Assembly: GCA_036512955.1 (NCBI GenBank)
Contig: DATBZX010000367.1
Location: forward strand, 1 to 5,079
DNA: 5,079 nucleotides
Origin: DASRAA01 sp036512955
GTDB lineage: Bacteria > Acidobacteriota > Terriglobia > Terriglobales > Acidobacteriaceae
Reading direction: 5' to 3'
Under the pieces are notes generated by a model that was not told where the DNA came from, searched no databases, and saw only the letters and a list, made by a program, of their open reading frames with translations. The first letter of the stretch is position 1. Each line of letters begins with the position of its first letter. Positions 1 to 5,079 of the stretch are shown here, piece by piece. Made by a program: the position numbers and the translations under genes.

Positions 1-1
1 A

Positions 2-286
2 AAAACGCTGGGCACCGTCGTCAACGGAAATACCACGACCACCTTCAAGGCCGCCGGCACTCGCAATATCGACACGCAGAAGCTCAAAACCTGGAACGAT
101 TTCGCGAGCGGGCATCCGAAGGTCGCGAGCCAGCTCGCCCACAATCCCGCGCTGATCAATGACGACGCCTATGCGAAGAAGCATCCGCAACTCAGCGCAT
201 TCTTCTCAGCGCATCCGGATATTCGCGAGGCAATGACGGCGAATCCCGGCAACTACGTTGCGATTCCGCCGCGTCCCGGCGAATAG
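2..286 (+). CDS. C-terminal part of HP/NP-repeat protein of unknown function
   Basis: Frame 2 is open from the left edge to a TAG at 284-286, giving 94 residues; the start lies outside the window. I do not recognise a named family with a known function. The visible part begins with a Gly/Thr-rich stretch (TVVNGNTTTTFKAAGTRN), then WNDFASGHP. It continues as a degenerate repeat of short helical units with the spacing HP-x2-A-x2-L-x2-NP-x-LIND, then HP-x-L-x2-FF-x2-HP-x-IRE, ending NPGNYVAIPPRPGE. The recurring His-Pro and Asn-Pro pairs about 10 residues apart are typical of hypothetical, often secreted proteins seen in Acidobacteria and some Proteobacteria (from memory). No membrane segment is visible. 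The reading frame and repeat make coding status secure; the function is unknown. It ends 30 bases before a nested inverted repeat that could mark its transcript end. Confidence 0.82.
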   Translation, partial: KTLGTVVNGNTTTTFKAAGTRNIDTQKLKTWNDFASGHPKVASQLAHNPALINDDAYAKKHPQLSAFFSAHPDIREAMTANPGNYVAIPPRPGE

Positions 287-315
287 CCGCGCTCACTTCC
301 GCAGTCTGATTCGAT

Positions 316-350
316 CGGACAGCCGCAGGCTGTCAGCCTAGGGCTGTCCG
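316..350. repeat. Nested inverted repeat with two alternative hairpins
   Basis: CGGACAGCC (316-324) is perfectly complementary to GGCTGTCCG (342-350), a 9-bp stem with a 17-base loop. The same left arm can also pair with GGCTGTC (328-334) through a GCA triloop, a 7-bp stem (318-324/328-334). The loop of the long hairpin contains a further GGCT/AGCC pair (328-331/335-338). It lies 30 bases after the stop of the upstream plus-strand gene, so it may act as a transcript end or mRNA-stabilising structure. No T-run follows on either strand, so it is not a standard intrinsic terminator. A short palindromic repeat of the REP type is the other possibility. Confidence 0.5.
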
Positions 351-536
351 TCATAAAGAGGAGGCTATCTTCCCGGACTTGGCGAATGGCGCCTATGCCA
401 CCCACCACCGCTGCCAGATGGATCACGATTTCCGGGCGCGCGTGGGCGTACATCCGTGCGACTGAGTCCGCGCGGCGCAGGTCGCAGTCGCGTGAACAAG
501 GCCCGAATACCTCGGCGCATTCCGAACCGCAGGCGG

Positions 537-563
537 TTGACAATCTCTCGAGGGCGGTATTAT
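537..563 (+). promoter_or_regulatory. Candidate sigma-70-type promoter upstream of the GT2/GT9 pair
   Basis: A perfect TTGACA (537-542) is followed after 15 bases by TATTAT (558-563, five of six matches to TATAAT) or after 18 bases by TATTTT (561-566). Neither spacing is the ideal 17. It sits in a locally AT-rich patch and points at the GT2 remnant (626) and the GT9 gene (973), with no other gene between. It overlaps the antisense epimerase fragment, so chance occurrence cannot be excluded. Confidence 0.35.
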
Positions 564-586
564 TTTCTTACGACGCACCACGAAAT

Positions 587-601
587 ACGGGTATGACCCG
601 T
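587..601. repeat. Perfect 6-bp inverted repeat with 3-base loop
   Basis: ACGGGT (587-592) pairs with ACCCGT (596-601) around ATG. It lies 24 bases downstream of the candidate -10 element and 24 bases before the GT2 start codon, so it would be in the 5' leader of that transcript. It could be a small leader hairpin or an operator half-site pair. No T-run follows. Too short to be distinguished firmly from chance. Confidence 0.25.
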
Positions 602-625
602 GGAGCGACGCGCCTCCGCTAGCCA

Positions 626-976
626 ATGACCAGTCCTACGATTGACCCCGACCGCGGCTCTCAGGAAATCGAACTCAGTGTGGTCATTCCTTGTCTGAAC
701 GAAGCTGACACCTTGTCCGAATGTGTTAGTACCGCATAAACCGCGATCCGGGAGAATCGTATCGCAGGTGAAGTCATCGTTGCGGACAACGGCAGCGACG
801 ATGGGTCGGTTGAAATCGCTGTCAAGCTGGGAAGGCGTCTGGTCCACGTTCCCGCGAAAGGATATGGCAGTGCTTTGATGGGAGGTATCGCTGCCGCTCG
901 GGGTGAATTCATCATCATCGGTGACGCCGACGGCAGCTATGACGTCGAGGAGATTCCCCGCTTTCTGACGCCATGA
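626..976 (+). pseudogene. Truncated GT2 glycosyltransferase (polyprenyl-P-sugar synthase-like) with internal stop
   Basis: Starting at ATG 626 the frame reads ELSVVIPCLNEADTLSEC, reaches TAA at 737-739 (codon 38), and resumes in the same frame with EVIVADNGSDDGS, AKGYGSALMGGIAAARG and GDADGSYDVEEIPRF before TGA at 974-976. These are the classical GT-A features of family 2 enzymes: the VVIPCLNE strand, the VADNGSxDGS turn and a DxD motif (D100, D102 at about 923-931) that binds metal and nucleotide sugar. The close spacing resembles the DPM1-like group that transfers a sugar to polyprenyl phosphate. Such proteins are usually 230-400 residues; here the frame ends about 10 residues after the DxD region, so the rest of the catalytic domain is missing. 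The TAA falls where relatives commonly carry Gln (from memory), so a CAA-to-TAA change is plausible. Its TGA overlaps the next start codon (ATGA). No good ribosome binding site is seen before 626. A nonfunctional remnant is the best reading. Confidence 0.83.
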
Positions 977-2274
977 CTCATCGTAGACGAATCCTCGCGG
1001 ACCGGCTCATCGCCGTTCCAGTCGCTTTTCTGTTCAACGGCGTTGCTCGATTTCTCGGCGTGGTCATGCGAAGAGATCATTCGGTAACGCCGTCAAACGT
1101 CAACCGGATCGTGGTCGCGAAACTCATCGGCATGGGGAGTATTCTCCAGGCCACGCCGCTGCTACGGGCGCTAAAGCACCAATACCCGCACGCGCGATTG
1201 ACCTTCGTGACGATGCAATCGAACCGGGAGTTCGTGAACCGGCTCTCGGACGTTGACGAAGTGCTCACGCTCGACGACCGAAACCTCTTGGTGATGGCAA
1301 TAACCACGCTTCAGACGATCGTGACGCTCATATGGCTGCGCGCCGACCTGTACTTCGACCTGGAGGTCTATTCCGCCTTCGCGTCGCTGCTGGCGCTGTG
1401 GGCCGTGACGCGCAACCGTCTGGGATTTTACCGACACCGCACCGTCTTCAAGAACGGCATCTATACGCACCTGGTGTATTTCAATACCCGCATGCCGGTC
1501 CGTCAGTTGTATCTTCAGTTGGGGCGCGTGATTGGAGTTCCGCCCGCCCAGTCGGAGAAAACCGGACCGATTCGCGTTGAGGATGCCGACCGGTCGTCGG
1601 TCGTCGGCATTCTTTCTCAGAATTCAGGATGGCAGTCGGACCGGCCATACATAGTGGTCAATCCGAACGCGTCAGATTTATTGCTGGAGCGCCGATGGCC
1701 GGCCGAATCTGTGATTGAAGCCCTCAGGCGGTTGGTATCCCTCGGTTACCAGGCGGCGCTAGTTGGAGCACGCAGCGAGCTTCCGTATGTGGAAAGTTTG
1801 TTCAATAGTTTGCCGGCGGAGGTGCAAGCGCACGTTGCAAATACCGCAGGACGTTTGAGCCTCGGAGAGCTATTGGCACTGTTGGATGGCGCCGCGTGCG
1901 TTCTTACCAATGATAGTGGACCCATGCACATCGCGGTCGCGCTGGAGCGACCGACAGTGTGCCTGTTCGGCCCCGCCAACCCGGAACATTACGGTCAGGA
2001 CCTGCCCAACGTCGCGATCTTCTACTCTCCCGTATTTTGTAGTCCCTGCCTTTACGAGGTGGATCGTCCGCCCTGCAACGGCAATAACATCTGCATGCAA
2101 CGAATCAAGCCGGAACCGGTGGTGCAAGCAGTATTGGGGCTGCTCGGCGTCCCGGCTGCCGGCGCACAAGTACGTGCGCGGCCGAATGATCTCCCGATAA
2201 TCAGCGATGCGCCGGACGGCAGTCCGCTGGGCCTGGTGATTCGCGCGTCATTGAGACGCGATGGGAGAGAGTAG
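973..2274 (+). CDS. GT9 family glycosyltransferase (heptosyltransferase-like)
   Basis: This 433-residue protein has the two-Rossmann GT-B layout of the ADP-heptose:LPS heptosyltransferase family (RfaF/WaaF-like, GT9). The N-terminal half holds VVAKLIGMGSILQATPLLRA (about 47-66), the family's loop and helix, followed by YPHARLTFVT and VDEVLTLD. The C-terminal half starts near YIVVNPNAS (226-234) and contains VGARSE (264-269), the donor-site motif TNDSGPMHIA (312-321) and LFGPANPEHYG (331-341). A cysteine cluster C356-x2-C359...C368...C374 follows, common in this family. It probably transfers a heptose or other sugar from a nucleotide donor to a lipid-linked or LPS acceptor at the inner face of the cytoplasmic membrane; the exact sugar is unknown. 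The last 40 residues (about 394-433) are low in conserved features. The start overlaps the stop of the GT2 remnant by ATGA. The nearest purine-rich stretch (GAGGAG, 947-952) is 20 bases upstream, too far for a normal ribosome site, so expression may have relied on coupling to the now broken gene. No interruption is visible. Confidence 0.92.
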   Translation: MTHRRRILADRLIAVPVAFLFNGVARFLGVVMRRDHSVTPSNVNRIVVAKLIGMGSILQATPLLRALKHQYPHARLTFVTMQSNREFVNRLSDVDEVLTLDDRNLLVMAITTLQTIVTLIWLRADLYFDLEVYSAFASLLALWAVTRNRLGFYRHRTVFKNGIYTHLVYFNTRMPVRQLYLQLGRVIGVPPAQSEKTGPIRVEDADRSSVVGILSQNSGWQSDRPYIVVNPNASDLLLERRWPAESVIEALRRLVSLGYQAALVGARSELPYVESLFNSLPAEVQAHVANTAGRLSLGELLALLDGAACVLTNDSGPMHIAVALERPTVCLFGPANPEHYGQDLPNVAIFYSPVFCSPCLYEVDRPPCNGNNICMQRIKPEPVVQAVLGLLGVPAAGAQVRARPNDLPIISDAPDGSPLGLVIRASLRRDGRE

Positions 2275-2356
2275 TGCTTAACCTGTTTGCCAGCATCCAT
2301 TGAGTGAAGGTGCTTCGGAGTCCGAATCGAATAAACCTGGCATCGAGAGCGATCGC

Positions 2357-3931
2357 CTAATTCGGCCGCACTTCATATAAGCCATCCACACTTCGAAATG
2401 AGAGGACTTGAGCGACTTTCTGCAGTGGGAGAGATATCGATGGTCTGTTTTCCTGGTCGGCCAATACCGGTGGTTCTGAATTCACAAGATGAAACTTTCC
2501 CATGCGTCGCAACTGATCGAGGTTGGCAAGCTTCGGCAGATCGGCGTACACGGTCGACCACTTTGTTTCGAGCTCATAGTCCAACAACACGACTCTGGAT
2601 AGTTTATCCCTGTGGGTCGTGCGGAAGTCAGCGATGAAAAGACGAGAGCGCAGACTGGGAGCATAGGCGTACAGCAGGTAAGCTTCATGGACATTGAACG
2701 TCACGATGGCTAGTTGATCACCTTGACCGATTTTCGTCATCTGCTCTTCGGCAGTTTGCCATCTCAACTTCCAGGCGCTATATACCCGCAAATTCCGCGC
2801 GCCGAGTAGCATCAGCAACATTGCGGTTCCGACCAATATTCTTGGCGAGGTGTTCGATGCGACAACGGCCAACAGCGCTGTTACTCCAAGCAAGCCGGGG
2901 ATCATATAGCGAGTCGTCATCGCGGGGTACACCAAAGCTGAAAATATAGCCAGGAACATGGGTACCAGGATCAACCCGAGGAGTCCTGCGACTGGTTGCA
3001 ATGGTCCGATGTTTGGCGTTCTGGCTTCGCCACTGTATCCGAGCAGGTGAATTGTTAGCCTTGCTAGAGAAGAAATAGACCACGCGAAGGCCAATATTAC
3101 TGTTGCCTCCAACGCTCCGCCCCACGAAAGGAAGACGTCTCGGACTGCGGAACCCAAACTTTGCGGAGGCAAATAACTGAATACCGTCTGGCCGGTATTC
3201 CATGCGTGAACGAACGGCCAGCAGGCAGCTACCGCAATCGGACCTGCCGCGGCCGGCAACCACCGGCGGATCATCGCCGGCAGTGGTTCGTGGCGCGCGA
3301 GCGTGTCGCCCAAGACCACGGAAGCCAGCGCGAAAACTCCGAAGTAATGGAGCGTACAGACCAGGGCCGCCATCGCCGCCGTCAACGCGGTGGCTGCGGG
3401 TCCTTTCTTGTCTGCGCCATAGATCAGGCAAAAGCCCGCTATTGCAGCAAGCAGAGGCGCGTAGGGCCGGGCAAAAAAAGCGTACTCGATGATTGGAGGG
3501 CTGGACCAGAACGCAAGCACGGCTACCAAGGCGGGAAGAACGGCGAATGTGCGACGCAATAATGCATAGATGAGAACCAACGCAACCCACATTGAGACGA
3601 AAGCGAGGGTCCGGAACGCGGTTTCGCCGCTACCGCCGACTAGTCCCCAGGAGGCCCGAGCTAAGAGGTGGTATACTGGCGGCGTAGGATCTCCCGAATG
3701 CTTCAGGGCAACTAGGGATTGCCACACGCTCGGTTCAGATGCGATTAGTTTCGTCCAGAGTTCGTCAATCCACAGGTACCGGCCGAACAAGATCCACGGA
3801 GTGCTCATGAGCACTTCAACGATTAACAATACGAGGCTGCCCAACGCCATCAAAAACATTTCCCGGACGGAGGCACCCAGTACGAACGAAGGCGGTGACT
3901 CCGGTACAGTGGACGATGTGGCGGACATCAT
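2357..3931 (-). CDS. Polytopic membrane glycosyltransferase, GT39/ArnT-like (GT-C fold)
   Basis: A 524-residue membrane protein with roughly ten hydrophobic segments between residues 25 and 378 (for example 26-46, 108-126, 156-172, 181-207, 226-243, 276-298, 314-336, 343-357, 364-377) and a soluble C-terminal part of about 145 residues. Between the first two membrane segments lies LWIDELWTKLIASEPS (53-68), with the acidic pair D56-E57 that is the expected catalytic or metal site of GT-C enzymes, then GDPTPPVYHLL (80-90) and ARPYAPLLA (154-162). This order, DE...D-x-x-PP-x-Y-x-LL...R...ARPYA, is typical of PMT/ArnT-like (GT39) proteins. These transfer a sugar from polyprenyl phosphate to a lipid or protein acceptor on the outer face of the inner membrane. 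The acceptor cannot be told. ATG 3931-3929 is chosen because GGGAGGG lies 5 bases before it; the adjacent ATG (3928-3926) is a near-equal alternative. It follows the methyltransferase gene by 85 bases on the same strand and is convergent with the GT9 gene. The 3' half looks less GC-rich than the neighbouring genes. Confidence 0.85.
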   Translation of the reverse strand: MMSATSSTVPESPPSFVLGASVREMFLMALGSLVLLIVEVLMSTPWILFGRYLWIDELWTKLIASEPSVWQSLVALKHSGDPTPPVYHLLARASWGLVGGSGETAFRTLAFVSMWVALVLIYALLRRTFAVLPALVAVLAFWSSPPIIEYAFFARPYAPLLAAIAGFCLIYGADKKGPAATALTAAMAALVCTLHYFGVFALASVVLGDTLARHEPLPAMIRRWLPAAAGPIAVAACWPFVHAWNTGQTVFSYLPPQSLGSAVRDVFLSWGGALEATVILAFAWSISSLARLTIHLLGYSGEARTPNIGPLQPVAGLLGLILVPMFLAIFSALVYPAMTTRYMIPGLLGVTALLAVVASNTSPRILVGTAMLLMLLGARNLRVYSAWKLRWQTAEEQMTKIGQGDQLAIVTFNVHEAYLLYAYAPSLRSRLFIADFRTTHRDKLSRVVLLDYELETKWSTVYADLPKLANLDQLRRMGKFHLVNSEPPVLADQENRPSISLPLQKVAQVLSFRSVDGLYEVRPN

Positions 3932-3936
3932 TCATA

Positions 3937-3943
3937 CCCTCCC
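3937..3943 (-). promoter_or_regulatory. Ribosome binding site for the GT-C gene
   Basis: CCCTCCC on the plus strand is GGGAGGG on the coding strand, 5 bases before the first of two tandem ATG codons (3931-3929 and 3928-3926). This is a strong Shine-Dalgarno match and supports starting at one of these two codons. It is the clearest ribosome site in the window. Confidence 0.65.
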
Positions 3944-4016
3944 GAAAGGAACGGGGTTGCAACGGGCCAAGAGTATCAGTTCAGGCTTCGCTTCGAACAA
4001 GACCTTGGTCCTTGTG

Positions 4017-4670
4017 CTACAATCGAACACCAAGCACGCAGAACATCATGTGCCCGATGGGCCCGTGCTCCGTGATCCGCTCCACTTCGAGGCCCAGCCT
4101 GTCGGCGATGTTTAAAATCTCCACTCGCGTATAGTAGTGCGTGCCCCCGTCCACGATGGCGTACCACAGCAGGAGGATGTGGCGGAGAACCCCTCTCTCT
4201 GGCACCACACCTTCAAGGAACACAACGCGGCTTCGCGTGACGCGGGCCAGCTCAGCCAAAACGAGTTCGGCGCTGCCTGGGATATGGTGTAGCGAGGAGT
4301 AGATCACGGAGACGTCGAACTCGCCATCTGGGAAAGGCAGCTTAAGTACGTCGGCAACACAGACCTTCCACGTTGGGCGGTTCTTATGGCATCTCTCGAC
4401 GAACGCCGGGGAGACATCAAAGCCCCACACTTCCGCGGCACTGTCAACGGATGGGCCGGTGCTGACGTCACCCGGCCCACACGCGGCCATCAGCACCCGT
4501 CGATCCCGGAACAACTCCTCCGCACCGGTCAGGGGGCGAGGCTTCAGACGGAAAACGCCGCACAGGAGCCATTTCCAAATTACTGTCTCAATGACGAAGC
4601 ACTTGAGCTTATATAGGGCAGGGTTACCGAAGAGGACTTTTTCTGGAAGTGAGGAATTGCGCGGAACCAT
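4017..4670 (-). CDS. Class I SAM-dependent methyltransferase
   Basis: A 217-residue protein with the Methyltransf_11-type Rossmann core. Motif I is RVLMAACGPGDVS (58-70), which carries the glycine loop (CGPGD) that holds S-adenosylmethionine. The acidic end of strand 2 is in WGFDVSPAFVERC (82-94, D85). VADVLKLPFPDGEFDVS (105-121) and VIYSSLHHIPG (122-132) give strand 3, strand 4 and the usual HH/IP motif, followed by LAELARVTRSRVVFLEG (138-154). The relatively hydrophobic N-terminus (about 13-40, NPALYKLKCFVIETVIWKWL) could rest on the membrane or form a substrate cap. The context beside glycosyltransferases suggests it methylates a sugar or a lipid-linked glycan intermediate; this is inference. 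ATG 4670 is the only ATG fitting the full domain, though no clear Shine-Dalgarno precedes it. It lies 65 bases after the stop of polyphosphate kinase and 85 before the GT-C gene, all on one strand. Motif I has Met-Ala-Ala where D-V-G or E-I-G is usual, so the acidic residue after VL is absent. Confidence 0.9.
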   Translation of the reverse strand: MVPRNSSLPEKVLFGNPALYKLKCFVIETVIWKWLLCGVFRLKPRPLTGAEELFRDRRVLMAACGPGDVSTGPSVDSAAEVWGFDVSPAFVERCHKNRPTWKVCVADVLKLPFPDGEFDVSVIYSSLHHIPGSAELVLAELARVTRSRVVFLEGVVPERGVLRHILLLWYAIVDGGTHYYTRVEILNIADRLGLEVERITEHGPIGHMMFCVLGVRL

Positions 4671-4735
4671 GCGCCTAGCCTAGTCGGCCCCGCGACGGCT
4701 GCGATGCAACCTTCGATGCCGCCACAGACGCTCCG

Positions 4736-5079
4736 TCACTCGCCGCTCCTTTCTCGTACCGTGCGGCGCGCGAAGCCTTTGGAGCGGCGCTTCTTGACCT
4801 TGGTCGCTTCCGTCTGGCGAGTCTCCGCGAAATCTATCATCGCCTGCTGGCAGGCGGGGGATGCGTCCGCGGCAGCGGTCCTTGCGTAGCTGCCGTCGGC
4901 CAGCATTTCCCACTGGCATCGATTGGGCCGCAGCTGGAAGTCGAGCACGATGCGCAACTCCTTGCGCAGTTGCGGGTCCTCGACTGGCGCGACGACTTCG
5001 ACGCGACTTTCAAGATTGCGCTTCATGCAATCGGCGGAGCCGATGAGATAATCCTCCGCTCCGCCATTGCGAAAATAAA
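4736..5079 (-). CDS. ppk1: Polyphosphate kinase 1, C-terminal part
   Basis: The frame enters from the right edge (first complete codon 5077-5075) and ends at TGA 4738-4736, giving 113 residues. It begins YFRNGGAEDYLIGSADCMKR and continues RNLESRVEVVAPVEDP, then LRIVLDFQLRPNRCQWEM and LADGSYAR. The I-G-S-A-D-x-M-x-R-N-L-x-x-R-V-E-V signature is the end of the second phospholipase-D-like catalytic domain of PPK1, which makes polyphosphate from ATP reversibly, usually at the inner membrane. The tail after LADGSYAR is Ala-rich and then basic (KVKKRRSKGFARRTVRERSG), longer than in E. coli PPK and probably not catalytic. Active-site histidines lie upstream outside the window. The frame ends cleanly with no terminator-like hairpin noticed before the methyltransferase 65 bases on, so read-through is possible. 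A shared operon with the sugar genes is not proven; ppk is usually a housekeeping gene and may mark the edge of the polysaccharide locus. Confidence 0.93.
   Translation of the reverse strand, partial: YFRNGGAEDYLIGSADCMKRNLESRVEVVAPVEDPQLRKELRIVLDFQLRPNRCQWEMLADGSYARTAAADASPACQQAMIDFAETRQTEATKVKKRRSKGFARRTVRERSGE

Larger units (their letters stand above)
351..636 (-). pseudogene. Remnant of NAD-dependent epimerase (GDP-fucose synthase-like)
   Basis: On the minus strand the frame covering about 552-351 reads SECAEVFGPCSRDCDLRR, then VARMYAHARPEIVIHLAA, then VVGGIGAIR. This matches the pattern R-S-R-D-Y-D-L...RP-D-V-V-I-H-L-A-A-x-V-G-G-I-G-A-N-R of NDP-sugar epimerases related to GDP-L-fucose synthase, where this part follows the Rossmann nucleotide loop. 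Just upstream, in a different frame (about 636-570), SLASGGASLHGS and FVVRR resemble the N-terminal VTGGAGFLGS...VVxxL loop, so a frameshift near 560-570 is likely. After GAIR the similarity fades within about 10 residues (REDSLLFMTD against a usual PGxFFYDN) and the frame continues into unrelated sequence over the inverted repeat. Only about 80 of the usual 300 or more residues remain, so it is a nonfunctional fragment. The NAD-binding loop assignment is less sure than the VIHLAA...GGIGA part. Confidence 0.6.

Noticed and set aside
386..622. 78-codon plus-strand open frame preceded by a GAGGAGG-like ribosome site (358-364)
   Set aside because: It runs antisense to the recognisable epimerase remnant, and its translation has no conserved features and a composition typical of an opposite-strand shadow.
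922..972. Direct repeat TGACGCC at 922-928 and 966-972 near the GT2 deletion junction
   Set aside because: Both copies lie within the retained GT2 sequence and seven bases is easily chance; it does not explain the deletion.
287..1000. Insertion sequence or transposon as the cause of the gene decay
   Set aside because: No transposase fragment, terminal inverted repeat pair or target duplication was seen around the broken genes.
2314..2326. TTCGGA/TCCGAA inverted repeat between the convergent GT9 and GT-C genes, considered as a bidirectional terminator
   Set aside because: The stem is only 5-6 bp, the loop is 1-3 bases and there is no T-run on either side, so no terminator is claimed.
2778..3590. 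Long 270-codon minus-strand frame inside the GT-C gene
   Set aside because: It is an out-of-frame shadow: Arg/Ser/Cys-rich with no domain, while the 524-residue frame has clear membrane segments and GT-C motifs.
3956..3963. GTTGCAAC palindrome upstream of the GT-C gene, considered as an operator
   Set aside because: Eight bases with no flanking symmetry or matching promoter; not distinguishable from chance.
4015..4023. TGCTACAAT, an extended -10-like motif on the plus strand at the end of the methyltransferase gene
   Set aside because: No matching -35 element upstream, and it would only drive antisense RNA into the methyltransferase; probably chance.

Overview
The window is moderately GC-rich bacterial DNA from a chromosomal surface-polysaccharide neighbourhood. 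The visible genes fit a free-living Gram-negative or soil-type bacterium such as Acidobacteria or Proteobacteria: a GT9 heptosyltransferase-like enzyme, a GT-C membrane glycosyltransferase, a polyprenyl-sugar-synthase-like GT2 remnant, an NDP-sugar epimerase remnant and polyphosphate kinase. The sequence alone does not fix the phylum. No tRNA, rRNA, CRISPR array or recognisable insertion sequence was seen.

Layout from left to right. (1) 2-286, plus strand: the C-terminal end of an unrecognised protein built from HP/NP repeats. (2) 287-625: no intact gene. It holds a nested inverted repeat (316-350), the decayed 5' part of an NAD-dependent epimerase on the minus strand (about 351-636, two frames), a promoter-like TTGACA...TATTAT and a small perfect hairpin. 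(3) 626-976, plus strand: a GT2 glycosyltransferase pseudogene with an internal TAA and the C-terminal two thirds missing. (4) 973-2274, plus strand: an intact GT9 heptosyltransferase-like gene joined to the GT2 remnant by an ATGA overlap. (5) After an 82-base convergent gap, three genes run on the minus strand: a polytopic GT39/ArnT-like glycosyltransferase (2357-3931), a class I SAM methyltransferase (4017-4670) and the C-terminus of polyphosphate kinase 1 (4736 to the window edge). They are spaced 65-85 bases apart and could be read in the order ppk, methyltransferase, GT-C.

How the genes may work together (inference): epimerase, GT2, GT9, GT-C enzyme and methyltransferase are the usual parts of a locus that makes, transfers and decorates cell-surface sugars. 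Two of the five are broken and three look intact, so the locus appears to be partly eroded. The GT2 remnant belongs to the type that commonly loads sugars onto polyprenyl phosphate, the donor class used by GT-C enzymes. The surviving GT-C enzyme may therefore depend on a donor synthase elsewhere, or the locus may be losing function stepwise. I found no convincing evidence of a wholly new system. The most informative signals are the two gene remnants and the compacted junctions around them.
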